Origin: Aquiflexum gelatinilyticum
GTDB taxonomy: Bacteria > Bacteroidota > Bacteroidia > Cytophagales > Cyclobacteriaceae
Direction of reading: 5' to 3'
Length of the DNA stretch: 64,000 nucleotides
Assembly (NCBI RefSeq): GCF_024741135.1
Contig: NZ_JANSUY010000004.1
Coordinates: 186,001-250,000 of the forward strand
The position numbers were made by a program, and so were the translations under genes. The notes beneath the pieces are model-generated. The model was not told the DNA's origin, did not search any database, and worked only from the letters and a program-made list of their open reading frames with translations. This document shows, piece after piece, positions 35,109-44,353 of the stretch. Within the stretch, counting starts at the first letter, position 1; every line of letters starts with the position of its first letter.

Positions 35109-36740
35109 TTATTTCAATTTATTTTCTGTATCAACAAAATCACCTACGATCTTGCTATTAGCTCCCTTTTGAACCCTTCCAAAAACAGTAACGCTATTCC
35201 CTTCACCAATGAATTCCAAAGTAGCCCCTGAATTGAGATTTAAATCTCCATAAATCACCATAGAACCTGAAATTTTCATCACGGCATCGCTATTGATTGA
35301 AAGAGTATTATTTCGGTTATACTGACCAAACACAAAAGAACCATTCATCATAAAAACGCCTCCGCTATTCAGGTTCAGACTATTTTCAATGGCCAAAGAA
35401 CCACAGAAAGTCAATTGACCTCCAATATTTACATTTTTCATCGAGGCCGCCCCTGAAAATCCAAACTGCTCATTTGAATTGACATTTAAATTTGTACTCC
35501 CTGAGTAAGGTGAAAGACTTCCGCAGTCTATTCCAGGATTCAAAGCCAATTCATCTTTCTCCTGTAGATTCAAAATCTGAAGTCCCCGAGCGCCGGAAGC
35601 GACAAAAATGTATCCTTTATGAGATTTAATAAAATTGGAAGATCCATTGATTCCCAAAATCCCTATTTCTTCTAAAACGTCATTTTCAACCAATTGGGAA
35701 ACCGAAATACCTGCACCCCCATTGGCCATATAAACTTTACCATCGTCAAAAGAAACTGAATTGGTCACAATATCCCCTTCTTCAACACCATCAGGTTTCA
35801 AAGGGATGGAAAGTCTTTGTAAAATTGACCCTTTTTCGATTGAATATACACCTACACCCTTTGGTCCTTCTGATGCAAACATCAGTCCTGGAGACATATC
35901 TAATGTTCTTTTCGATTCTGCAATATCTTTTTCTAGATTGATGGAGGAAATAACTTTAAGGGATGAAGGATCCAAAATTTTGATGCCTTCTGTTCCGCTC
36001 AAAGCCCCAATAACCCCATTCCCGTATTTTACGGACCTTAGGTCGGTAAGGGGAAATTCTCCATTCATTTGTCCCTTTGAATCAAACAAACCCACCAAGC
36101 CATTGCTTCCACTTGCTACGATTACCCCATTTTCGGTTGGAGACACGTCTACTGCTGCCCAACCTTCAATATCAAATTTTGAAAAGTCAGAGGTAAAAGA
36201 ACCATTGCTCACACTGACGACTATTAATTGTGCGGCAGTCTTTATCCCGGGTTCATTGTCAATATCGAAAGCTCCTGCGGCATAAAGTTTTCCCTGCTTG
36301 TAAGCTATTGAATTGATATCCCCATTTTTGAATATAGCCTGACCGGTGATTTTAGGATAAAGTGGGTCAGTAATATCGAATATTTCAATGGCACCAAGGA
36401 ATTCAGCTCCTTCGGTGTTATAACTTACATAAGCATAATTTTCGGCAATATCCACATGTGTTGCTTTGAGGACTTTACCCTCATGTATAGGAGGGTCAAC
36501 CTGCGAAACCATCATTAAAGGTACTTTGCCGGCGAGTTCTTCATCCTCCTTCAATCGGCCGTTGATAACATCAGAAGGAATTATGCCTATAACCCCTGCA
36601 CCTTCAAGGGTAAATCTTGAATTCAGTGGTCCTGAATCAGTATTGATCAAAACTGTAGAATCCCTGACAGGTCCATCTACATCAGGTTGACAAGAAATAA
36701 TGCCAACTATCAAAATGATAAAAAACAGTAATTTACGCAT
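35109..36740 (-). CDS. Lipoprotein with LVIVD-type beta-propeller and beta-solenoid tail
   Basis: A 543-residue protein with a lipoprotein signal ending VGIISCQPD. Residues about 90-400 are propeller blades of LVIVD type (AIEIFDITDPLYPKITGQ, VDVSPTENGVIVASGSNGLVG, YIFVASGARGLQILNLQEK). Residues about 410-535 form a solenoid (NSNEQFGFSGAASMKNVNIGG, LNLNSGATLEFIGEG) like the passengers of the neighbouring T9SS proteins. It lacks the RILPV cassette and any sorting domain, so it is anchored by lipid and not by T9SS. It may be a surface partner of the neighbouring secreted proteins; that is inferred from location and the shared solenoid type. Confidence 0.83.
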   Translation of the reverse strand: MRKLLFFIILIVGIISCQPDVDGPVRDSTVLINTDSGPLNSRFTLEGAGVIGIIPSDVINGRLKEDEELAGKVPLMMVSQVDPPIHEGKVLKATHVDIAENYAYVSYNTEGAEFLGAIEIFDITDPLYPKITGQAIFKNGDINSIAYKQGKLYAAGAFDIDNEPGIKTAAQLIVVSVSNGSFTSDFSKFDIEGWAAVDVSPTENGVIVASGSNGLVGLFDSKGQMNGEFPLTDLRSVKYGNGVIGALSGTEGIKILDPSSLKVISSINLEKDIAESKRTLDMSPGLMFASEGPKGVGVYSIEKGSILQRLSIPLKPDGVEEGDIVTNSVSFDDGKVYMANGGAGISVSQLVENDVLEEIGILGINGSSNFIKSHKGYIFVASGARGLQILNLQEKDELALNPGIDCGSLSPYSGSTNLNVNSNEQFGFSGAASMKNVNIGGQLTFCGSLAIENSLNLNSGGVFMMNGSFVFGQYNRNNTLSINSDAVMKISGSMVIYGDLNLNSGATLEFIGEGNSVTVFGRVQKGANSKIVGDFVDTENKLK

Positions 36741-36826
36741 GTTTAAAATTTTGAATAATATTAAAATAAATAGTTAAAATGTAATTTTAGAAGTTAAATA
36801 GCTGAAATAAGAAGAACTGTATTTCA

Positions 36827-38941
36827 TCAATCTCGCTTAATCAGTTTTTTTACCAATGTTTTTTCTTCGTTGTAGACATAGATGAGATAAAGTCCTCCAC
36901 TTATCTCTTTCAAGTCAAAGACCAATTTGTCTTCATTTAAAAGTTTTGCCTTAAGCGGGATCTTGTTGCCATTACTTGACACGAGTACCACCTCGAGTTT
37001 ATCTACATCTTTGGTCTGGATAAAAAGTTCATCAGATACCGGATTTGGATAGAGATGAATTTCCCAGTCAGGGATAAAGTCAACCCTGATGACACTGGTA
37101 TAGTCATCCTTGCCATTAAAATCCAATTGTTGGAGCCTATAATAGTTTGGCCCTACCATTGGACTATCATCCCAGCCTAAATAATAAACCGGTTTTTCGC
37201 TAAGTCCTTCTCCTTTTACCTCTGAAATGTCTGTCCATGACCTGCCGTCTTTGGAACGTTGGATCACAAATTTTTCATTGTCTTTTTCTTGAGCAGTCCC
37301 CCATTCCAATCTAATGCGATTCTCAGTTGATTTGCCACGGAAATACAGCCATTGGACAGGTAATATCCTAAAGGACCCCTGAACTTCAGTATTATAAGAT
37401 CCGGCCCAGGTATTGATTGTGATATTATTGCTGAACCCATTGTCGCCAGATGCCCACCAAATATGGTCAGGACCCAAAACCCCTGTGGTATTTACCATCA
37501 GAGATTGCGGACTATCACTCGGAGTCAATCCAGTTCTTGGTATCAGAGAATCATCCCAAAATATGCTGTTGTTTACTACTGAACCCGGTCTGATATTCGT
37601 CACTTTCATACCGAGGCTTTGCTCCAGATCAAAAATCGGAAAGTGAACCGGAAAGAAAACGACTGTTGCAACAACCTCCACATCACTGTCCGGAGGAACC
37701 ACATTTCCATCCGCATCCTCACCATTCCAGTAAATCTGGTAGGTTCCGGGAGCATCATATTTTTCAGAAATTACAATGTCTATTCCTTCATCGTAAGAAA
37801 GGTTTCCGTTTAGATCGATCAACACATCAACAATGGCTGGCAGGCTAATTGTCAGATTTACTGTTGCTTCTCCTCCGACCTCTGGTGCTGGTTTTGGCTC
37901 ATATTCAATCAGAAGACTGGCTGAAGGTGGTGCTGTGGATTTCCAGATAGAAGGATCAGGGTCACTTATAAACAATGGATATTGGAAATTAGAGGAAGTT
38001 CCTACCCTAGATCTTCTATTTTCCTCAAAAGTCAGGTCATTTCTAGGTCCATCTTTGTTTGCAAAAAAATTGGTCCATCCTCCACTCGATCCTCCAAAAT
38101 TGATGTACTTGACAAAATAATCATCTCCAGATGCGGAGAAGGTATTGTCCACAGGAACATAAAATCCAAAATTGTCATGAAATGAATAGCTGTCCGGTGA
38201 AGACTTGGTAAGAGTCAAAGTGGTATTATTTGGATCTTGTCTTGAATTGGCAATACTCCAGAATCTGGAATATACTCGTCCTGTATGTTCATTGTATCCA
38301 CCCGAAGAACTTGAGGCAACAGTAATATCCCAGAAGTTAATATTAAAGCCCGCTGTGATGTGGTTATTTGAGGTATTTGAAATCTCTACCCAAAATGCCC
38401 TATCCGCACCTGTGTTATTTGTAAATGAAAATCCTTGATATCCTGTCCCAGTAATTTGGGATGGTCCATCCAAAGCATTTGCTGCTGTACCAGGCCTTCC
38501 TTGCGAAGCCCCGCTACTATGCGCATCATAATCTTGGGAAGAAATCTGTGTCCTCGATGAACCTGAAGTTCCTGTTGGAAAAAAATCTGAAGAATTCGCA
38601 TCATAAAACCACCTCACCCTAATATTTCCGGAACCAAATCTTCTAAACCCCCAAAAAACTGTTTCCCCGGCTTTTGCATAAACATACAACCTGTGACCTC
38701 CATTATAACCGGAAACATTTGAAGGCAAAAGCATATAACCTCGGTTGCCAAAACCTCCCGCTCCGGAATTGCTGGGATACCACAGCATACTTTGCCGGCT
38801 GTTTTGGGTGCCCCAATTCCCGGATCCTTCTCCAAATGTAAAGGAGGCAATGAGTAAAAAAGCTATTCCAAAATATATTCCTTTGAAACCATTTGATTTC
38901 AAAAAATGGGAATTCAATATTTCGTTAAAAATCAATATCAT
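36827..38941 (-). CDS. Secreted multi-domain protein with T9SS sorting domain
   Basis: A 704-residue protein. A hydrophobic export segment (about 20-38, GIYFGIAFLLIASFTFGEG) precedes a long Gly/Ser/Asn/aromatic-rich region with paired tryptophans (GNWGTQNSRQSMLWYP, FWVEIS, INFWDIT). A FlgD-like Ig domain follows (about 355-440, TYQIYWNGEDADGNVVPPDS). From about residue 526 comes a more diverged RILPV cassette (WTDISEVKGEG, YYRLQQLDFNGKDD, LYPNPVSDE), ending VKKLIKRD. It is the most distant member of the cluster and first in reverse-strand order. The N-terminal region is unlike any family I recognise. Expected location is the cell surface or outside the cell. Confidence 0.84.
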   Translation of the reverse strand: MILIFNEILNSHFLKSNGFKGIYFGIAFLLIASFTFGEGSGNWGTQNSRQSMLWYPSNSGAGGFGNRGYMLLPSNVSGYNGGHRLYVYAKAGETVFWGFRRFGSGNIRVRWFYDANSSDFFPTGTSGSSRTQISSQDYDAHSSGASQGRPGTAANALDGPSQITGTGYQGFSFTNNTGADRAFWVEISNTSNNHITAGFNINFWDITVASSSSGGYNEHTGRVYSRFWSIANSRQDPNNTTLTLTKSSPDSYSFHDNFGFYVPVDNTFSASGDDYFVKYINFGGSSGGWTNFFANKDGPRNDLTFEENRRSRVGTSSNFQYPLFISDPDPSIWKSTAPPSASLLIEYEPKPAPEVGGEATVNLTISLPAIVDVLIDLNGNLSYDEGIDIVISEKYDAPGTYQIYWNGEDADGNVVPPDSDVEVVATVVFFPVHFPIFDLEQSLGMKVTNIRPGSVVNNSIFWDDSLIPRTGLTPSDSPQSLMVNTTGVLGPDHIWWASGDNGFSNNITINTWAGSYNTEVQGSFRILPVQWLYFRGKSTENRIRLEWGTAQEKDNEKFVIQRSKDGRSWTDISEVKGEGLSEKPVYYLGWDDSPMVGPNYYRLQQLDFNGKDDYTSVIRVDFIPDWEIHLYPNPVSDELFIQTKDVDKLEVVLVSSNGNKIPLKAKLLNEDKLVFDLKEISGGLYLIYVYNEEKTLVKKLIKRD

Positions 38942-39096
38942 TTTGAGTTATTCTAAATAGTTTGGGTGACCCTAAAAGTCAATGGACATCGGAATGCCTC
39001 CATTAAAAATCTTATTGAAATAAATCAAAGGAAATTAATTAAACAAATTATTAGTTTACAAGACAGAAAAACCGCTGCAAAATCCATTTTTTAGAT

Positions 39097-39133
39097 AAAA
39101 AAAATACCCTTATCCATTTGGACAAGGGTATTT
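39097..39133 (-). terminator. Terminator after rho
   Basis: A perfect 10-bp stem AAATACCCTT / AAGGGTATTT with an inner TCCA/TGGA extension. On the reverse strand it is followed by eight U (39104-39097). It lies about 20 bp beyond the rho stop codon. Confidence 0.92.
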
Positions 39134-39155
39134 ATCAGAAAGTTAAATTTTGAAT

Positions 39156-41009
39156 TTAACCGTTCATACTGATTAAAAATTCTATATTATCTCTTGTACC
39201 TTTCATTCTTTGAAGCAAGAACTCCATCGCTTCTTGGGAGGTCATGTCTGACATAAGTTTTCTCAAAATCCAGACTCTCTGCATTTCCTCTTTGTCCATC
39301 AATAGTTCTTCTCTTCTGGTACCGGATCCCGTTACATCAATGGCAGGATAAATCCTTCTATTGGAAAGTTTTCTATCCAAAGCCAATTCCATGTTACCGG
39401 TCCCTTTGAATTCTTCAAAAATAACTTCATCCATCTTGGATCCTGTCTCCACCAAAGCAGTCGCAATAATGGTCAAAGAACCTCCATTTTCAACATTTCT
39501 GGCAGCTCCAAAGAATCTCTTTGGTTTATGCAATGCATTGGCATCAACACCACCTGATAGGATTTTACCTGAACTTGGCACTACAGTGTTATAGGCTCTT
39601 GCAAGTCTGGTAATGGAATCCAAAAGAATGACGACATCATGACCGCATTCAACCATTCTTTTTGCTTTTTCCAATACGATGGAAGCCACTTTCACATGCC
39701 TTTCTGCCTGCTCATCAAAAGTAGAGGAGATTACCTCTGCTTTTACAGATCTTGCCATATCAGTAACTTCTTCAGGTCTTTCATCGATCAAAAGGATCAT
39801 CAGGTGCACTTCAGGATGGTTTTCCGAAATAGCATTTGCAATCTGCTGCAAAAGCATGGTTTTACCTGTTTTTGGCTGGGCTACAATCATACCTCGCTGC
39901 CCTTTTCCAATCGGAGCAAACAAATCCAAAATCCTTGTGGAATAATTGTCGTGCTTGGTAGCAAGCTTTAACCTTTCCTCAGGAAAAAGTGGCGTAAGGT
40001 ATTCAAAAGGAACCCGGTCACGGATTTCTTCTGATGTCTTTCCGTTTACAGTGATGACCTTGAGTAAAGCAAAATATTTTTCTCCTTCTTTTGGAGGCCT
40101 GATTGACCCTTTGATGTGGTCTCCGGTTTTGAGTCCAAAAAGTTTGATTTGAGAAGGTGATACATAAATGTCGTCCGGAGAAGCAAGGTAATTGTAATCC
40201 AATGAACGGAGGAAACCATAGCTCTCAGGCATGATCTCCAATACCCCTTCATTCTCAATGATTCCTTCAAATTCCTTCACACTGACATAAGGTTTTCTCT
40301 TTGATTGAAAAACTTCTGCGGTAGGAATATGAACCTCTTCTATGTCTTTAAAATTTTTCCTTTTTGGAATTTCTGCTTCTGACTCATGTACATGTGAAGT
40401 CTTTTCTGAGGAATTGTTAAAGGCAATAGGCTCGGGATCGTCTACAACTTTCCTTCTTGGCCTGATGAACTTTGGCTTTTCATCTTCAGCAGTAAATACA
40501 GGAACTGAATCTTTTGTTACTGGTTTCACAGGTTCTACAACAACCGGCCTTTCATGCTTAACCTGTTCTTGTTTCCTAAAAGGTTGATCTTCTGCTTTTT
40601 TTATTTGTCGATCATCGTTCCTTTTTACAGGACGTTCTTCATTTCTTTGGGAAGGTTTCTCCTCATTTCTTTTGATCGGCTTAGCCTCTGCCTCTGCCAG
40701 AATTTCTTCTTTGGGAATTGCAGTTACATTTTCTCTTCTGAATTTTGATTTGTTCTCCTGAGAGGTAGTTTGGGGTGATTCGGGAGATTCTTTTGATTCA
40801 GGCTTTGCCTTTAGTTCGACGGATTCAACTTCTACTACCGTTGGCCTTTTTTTAGGAAGTGCTTTTTCGTCTGTGATGGCTTGTTGGTCCAAAATGGCAT
40901 ATACAAGCTCGTCTTTTTTCAGCGTCTTAAAGTTTTTTACGCCCATTTCTTCAGCAATTTCCTTCAATTCAGAAAGTAGCCTGATTTTTAATTCTTCTAT
41001 GTTATACAT
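39156..41009 (-). CDS. rho: Transcription termination factor Rho with disordered insert
   Basis: A 617-residue hexameric RNA helicase, about 200 residues longer than E. coli Rho (419). Residues 1-45 are the Rho N-terminal helical domain. Residues about 46-245 are a low-complexity stretch dominated by Glu, Lys, Pro, Arg and Asn ([20 protein letters not shown]). Residues 250-320 are the RNA-binding cold-shock domain ([15 protein letters not shown]), and from 340 onward the RecA-like ATPase with P-loop AQPKTGKT (377-384), [13 protein letters not shown] and [13 protein letters not shown]. Such inserts are known in Bacteroidota; in Bacteroides thetaiotaomicron the disordered region was reported to drive phase separation of Rho. 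It stands alone with a terminator. Confidence 0.96.
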   Translation of the reverse strand: MYNIEELKIRLLSELKEIAEEMGVKNFKTLKKDELVYAILDQQAITDEKALPKKRPTVVEVESVELKAKPESKESPESPQTTSQENKSKFRRENVTAIPKEEILAEAEAKPIKRNEEKPSQRNEERPVKRNDDRQIKKAEDQPFRKQEQVKHERPVVVEPVKPVTKDSVPVFTAEDEKPKFIRPRRKVVDDPEPIAFNNSSEKTSHVHESEAEIPKRKNFKDIEEVHIPTAEVFQSKRKPYVSVKEFEGIIENEGVLEIMPESYGFLRSLDYNYLASPDDIYVSPSQIKLFGLKTGDHIKGSIRPPKEGEKYFALLKVITVNGKTSEEIRDRVPFEYLTPLFPEERLKLATKHDNYSTRILDLFAPIGKGQRGMIVAQPKTGKTMLLQQIANAISENHPEVHLMILLIDERPEEVTDMARSVKAEVISSTFDEQAERHVKVASIVLEKAKRMVECGHDVVILLDSITRLARAYNTVVPSSGKILSGGVDANALHKPKRFFGAARNVENGGSLTIIATALVETGSKMDEVIFEEFKGTGNMELALDRKLSNRRIYPAIDVTGSGTRREELLMDKEEMQRVWILRKLMSDMTSQEAMEFLLQRMKGTRDNIEFLISMNG

Positions 41010-41202
41010 AAAAAGCTTATGGAATAATAAATAAGATGTGTAATTGTGTGATGATGTGTCTTGAGTATTTCTGAACTGAATGAAAAAGGGATTCAGAATA
41101 GGTAAAATCCAAGGGGAGAAGGATTTTGCGATACTATGATGCTACAATATTAATGTTTCATTAATTAAATAACAAATATTTACGCTGAGATGCAGATTTA
41201 TT

Positions 41203-41895
41203 TTAGTACATCATTTGCCTCAAAACTTTTATAGATTTCCAATCGCCAGCCAATTCAAGATGGTTGCCATAGAAAATCAGAAAATGATCTAACATATTTT
41301 TCCTCGTTTTTGAAGTTGACTTGTCATCACAATAAAACGATTGGGTGATGATATTCCTGAGATAATCCTTTTCTTCTTCCATGACATCAGGACCTTCCGG
41401 ATATTGCTTTAATTCAAAAAAAAAGGATTCCGAATCCTCAGGAGCAAACCCAAGGTATTTTGAGCTTTCCCACAAAAAAACCAATGGGAAGTGCTTAAGT
41501 AGGGTCTGTGGATCATCTAACAATTGGATGGCTGATTCAAGGAAATCGTAAAATTCCTCATTTTGGTAACCTTCAAAAACTGATTTACCCATCACTTCTG
41601 CCATGAACATGGCAATACCGGACCTCAAAAAATCAAAAGGTACAAGTTGAAATGGCGCTAGCAATTTTGCTTCAGAGATCCTGTTTAAATTACTCCCCTC
41701 CTTATCATAGACCACCAAATCCAAAAGTGTCAAAGGCTGATAAATTGCCATCTTGCTTTTCGTGGATTTTGACCTTGCCCCATTGACTATATAAGATTTG
41801 AGCCCAAATTCTCTAGTAAAAACCCTTACTATAATAGAGGTTTCACTGTATTTGATATAAGACAATACAATACCTTTTGTTTTTTTCAGCCTCAC
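41203..41895 (-). CDS. recO: DNA repair protein RecO
   Basis: A 230-residue protein with an OB-fold N-terminus (KTKGIVLSYIKYSETSIIVRVFTREFG, read in pieces) followed by GARSKSTKSKMAIYQPLTLLDL and a helical C-terminal domain with FMAEVMGKSVFEGYQN. RecO works with RecR to load RecA on SSB-coated gaps. The Cys4 zinc cluster of many RecO proteins is absent (only one cysteine, in SFYCDDK), which is common for this phylum. Normal length; flanks are 193 bp (to rho) and 114 bp (to tdk) and show no clear signal. Confidence 0.9.
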   Translation of the reverse strand: MRLKKTKGIVLSYIKYSETSIIVRVFTREFGLKSYIVNGARSKSTKSKMAIYQPLTLLDLVVYDKEGSNLNRISEAKLLAPFQLVPFDFLRSGIAMFMAEVMGKSVFEGYQNEEFYDFLESAIQLLDDPQTLLKHFPLVFLWESSKYLGFAPEDSESFFFELKQYPEGPDVMEEEKDYLRNIITQSFYCDDKSTSKTRKNMLDHFLIFYGNHLELAGDWKSIKVLRQMMY

Positions 41896-42009
41896 GTTAG
41901 TAGAAATTTACCGCCTTCATAAGGATACGCTTTCTTTCTGAAAATAATTGCCGAATTCAGTTTTGAATAAACACAAAATCCCTGCTCTAAATGATTGATT
42001 CAACCTTTC

Positions 42010-42591
42010 TTAGAGTTTTTCGGTGAAACATTTTCTACATCTTGCCTCATATGTTTCCTTTTCTCCAAGTACCACTTTTTCTTTGATATTTACTAGTCTA
42101 AAGGAATATGAAGCCAAATCACCGCATTTCATACAGATCGCATGGACTTTGGTTACATATTCAGCAACAGCCAATAATTGGGGCATAGGTTCAAAAGGAT
42201 TGCCTTCAAAATCCATATCGAGTCCCGCAAGGATTACCCTTTTTCCTGAATTGGCCAATACATTGGCAACATGTACAATCCTGTTGTCAAAAAACTGCAC
42301 TTCATCAATCCCAACCACATCACAGTCACCTGCTAGCAGAATAATATCATCTGCAAATTGAACAGGAGTAGACCTGATGGCATTGTCGTTATGAGAGACA
42401 ACATCTGTATCATGGTATCTTTTATCAATTGACGGCTTAAAAATCTCTACTTTTTGTTTGGCAATAAAAGCTCTGTTAAGCCTTCTGATCAGTTCTTCAG
42501 TTTTACCCGAAAACATAGACCCACAAATGACCTCTATGTGTCCTTTCCTTTCCTGGTTTCTTGATTTGCCGATAGTGCTTTCTATAAACAT
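42010..42591 (-). CDS. tdk: Thymidine kinase (type II)
   Basis: A 193-residue salvage enzyme with P-loop GSMFSGKTEELIRRL (24-38), the Walker B type DEVQFFDNRI, lasso region LAGLDMDFEGNPFEPMP, and a zinc-binding set CMKCGD ... CRKCF near the C-terminus. It phosphorylates thymidine to dTMP in the cytoplasm. It lies six bases downstream of the ferredoxin gene, so the two are co-transcribed; the pairing has no obvious functional reason. Confidence 0.96.
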   Translation of the reverse strand: MFIESTIGKSRNQERKGHIEVICGSMFSGKTEELIRRLNRAFIAKQKVEIFKPSIDKRYHDTDVVSHNDNAIRSTPVQFADDIILLAGDCDVVGIDEVQFFDNRIVHVANVLANSGKRVILAGLDMDFEGNPFEPMPQLLAVAEYVTKVHAICMKCGDLASYSFRLVNIKEKVVLGEKETYEARCRKCFTEKL

Positions 42592-42597
42592 TTGATG

Positions 42598-42924
42598 CTA
42601 TTCACTGTAATCCATATGGGGAAACTTATTTTCTTCTGCGACAGAAACGAGGATTTCCCCTTTTATCAATTTTGCTTGGCAAGATAACCTTTCATGGCTT
42701 TTTAACCTGCCAATTCCCATGAAAAATTCTTCCCTCTCAGTAAGTGGAGAAAGGTTTTCCATCCCTTCATGGACGATTATTTTGCATGTGGTACATCTTC
42801 CTTTTTTTCCACATGCATGCATCCAATCGATGCGGTTTTCATGGATTAAATCAATAACTTTACGCTCCTCAATGGGGGAAATAATCTCCTTTTGAAATAA
42901 ATTTTGAATGACAATTTTCAGCAT
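42598..42924 (-). CDS. [2Fe-2S] ferredoxin-like protein
   Basis: A 108-residue protein with a plant/adrenodoxin-type cluster motif: C38, C44, C47 in ACGKKGRCTTCKI and C82 in RLSCQAKL, the spacing C-X5-C-X2-C-Xn-C. These are single-electron carriers in the cytoplasm; the partner is unknown. It is divergent from the gene at 42963 with only 38 bp between start codons, so the promoters overlap, and it leads into tdk. Confidence 0.9.
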   Translation of the reverse strand: MLKIVIQNLFQKEIISPIEERKVIDLIHENRIDWMHACGKKGRCTTCKIIVHEGMENLSPLTEREEFFMGIGRLKSHERLSCQAKLIKGEILVSVAEENKFPHMDYSE

Positions 42925-42962
42925 GGTTTGTGCTTAATTCATAAAAAATACAAATAATACAT

Positions 42963-44120
42963 ATGTCCGCTAAGGTAAACAGCAAATACGTAGAAAACTA
43001 CGCCAAGGAATTCAGTAAAAAAGTCTGTGAAGGGTATTTTCCTACCAAAAAGTACATGACAGGACAAGATATCATCACACTCACTCCAAGTGTTCAAGTC
43101 AACTTTTTCATTATCAAAACCCTTTTTGAAGCTTGGCAATTGGAATTAGAAAAATTAAAAAGCAATCCCTTTTTTGATTATAGAGATAAGACTGTTCACG
43201 AAGCCCTGAGGGAGTTTATGAACGTGTTATCCAGAACCATTAAAATTGAGAGGACACATTTTGAACCATTACTCGAGCAATCGGTACAAGACTCTATCCT
43301 TTTGGCAGTTGACCCTTTGGAATTTTATAAAAATGAATTTGGAAAATTAAAGGGACATGAAATCAACCAATACCTAAAAGAAAATAAGAAGTATATCAAG
43401 TGGCACACCAATTTGATCACCAATCTGATTGATAAAGCAGGATTATCATACACACACGAAGCTTATCAGGAAGCATTAAGTAATAATTTTCTGATTCAAA
43501 AAGAAAAATTGGAATCATTTAAAATCCTACTGAACAGCATGGGACAGGTAGTTTTTCTTGACTTTGACCAGATAGCAGAAGTTGATTTTATCAAATCAAA
43601 ATCAGAAAAGAAAGTTGAAGCTATTCCTGCTTTGAAAGAGGCAGATGCATCTTACTTCGACTCCTTGGAGGAAATCAAAGATTCAGAATTTGAAATTCGG
43701 GTAGACTCGGGTCTCAAAGAAGAATTTGAAGAAAGTTTGCTTCAAGAAGAAGAGCAGGTTCTTGAAAACATACCTACCGAAAAACTTTTCAAAACCATCA
43801 GACCCGATCAGGGAATAGACCCTTCCAAAGTTTGGGTCAGGTTTGAAAATGAACAATACTCCATCATGAAAGGAAGCATCAAGGAACTGTCAGAAAGCAT
43901 CGGGCTGAACCAAAGATTTATGTTTACCAAGGATCTATTTGATGGTAATCCGGATTTATTAAAACATGCCTTAAAATCGATAGATGAATGTGAAAGCTTC
44001 GTGGAAGCAATTCATCTTTTGAACGAAAGGTATGTAGGAGAATTAGGCTGGAACAAAGACTCTGATGTCGTGGATGAATTCCTCCAACTTATATTCAGGA
44101 AGTTTGATGTCAGAGGCTAA
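42963..44120 (+). CDS. Conserved-looking cytoplasmic protein, unknown function
   Basis: A 385-residue soluble protein with no signal peptide or membrane helix. The first 210 residues are mainly helical (NYAKEFSKKVCEGYF, EALREFMNVLSRTIKIERTHFEPLLEQ). A strongly acidic linker follows (about 245-275, LKEEFEESLLQEEEQVLE), then a second helical domain with FMFTKDLFDGNPDLLKHALKSID, ECESFVEAIHLLNERYV and a final GWNKDSDVVDEFLQLI. I do not recognise a family with confidence. The final segment resembles repeats seen in Cytophagales proteins that appear to act as scaffolds, but this is only an impression. It diverges from the ferredoxin gene. Confidence 0.72.
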   Translation: MSAKVNSKYVENYAKEFSKKVCEGYFPTKKYMTGQDIITLTPSVQVNFFIIKTLFEAWQLELEKLKSNPFFDYRDKTVHEALREFMNVLSRTIKIERTHFEPLLEQSVQDSILLAVDPLEFYKNEFGKLKGHEINQYLKENKKYIKWHTNLITNLIDKAGLSYTHEAYQEALSNNFLIQKEKLESFKILLNSMGQVVFLDFDQIAEVDFIKSKSEKKVEAIPALKEADASYFDSLEEIKDSEFEIRVDSGLKEEFEESLLQEEEQVLENIPTEKLFKTIRPDQGIDPSKVWVRFENEQYSIMKGSIKELSESIGLNQRFMFTKDLFDGNPDLLKHALKSIDECESFVEAIHLLNERYVGELGWNKDSDVVDEFLQLIFRKFDVRG

Positions 44121-44353
44121 TCCAAGCAAAAAGCCAACCCATTTACCACTCCCATATTTTGAGATAAAAAATACTATACCCATTGATTGCTTAGAATTGG
44201 ATATTATTTTCAGGTCCGTCCAATACTTTGGATCAATAAATCCATAGATTCAATAAAATTTTTAGCTCAAAGTGTAGTTTTAATATTTATATTTATTAAT
44301 ATTCAAACCGCATTGTCAACAAGTTGACTTTTTGATGCAATCATAATGTACTA

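Noticed and set aside
39102-39133. Hairpin after rho considered as a small RNA
   Set aside because: Its perfect stem followed by a U run just after the stop codon is simply explained as the rho terminator.
44121-44353. Possible small gene or RNA between the unknown gene and the HD gene
   Set aside because: A 60-codon frame at 44065-44247 overlaps the upstream gene and has no recognisable features; no stable hairpin was seen.
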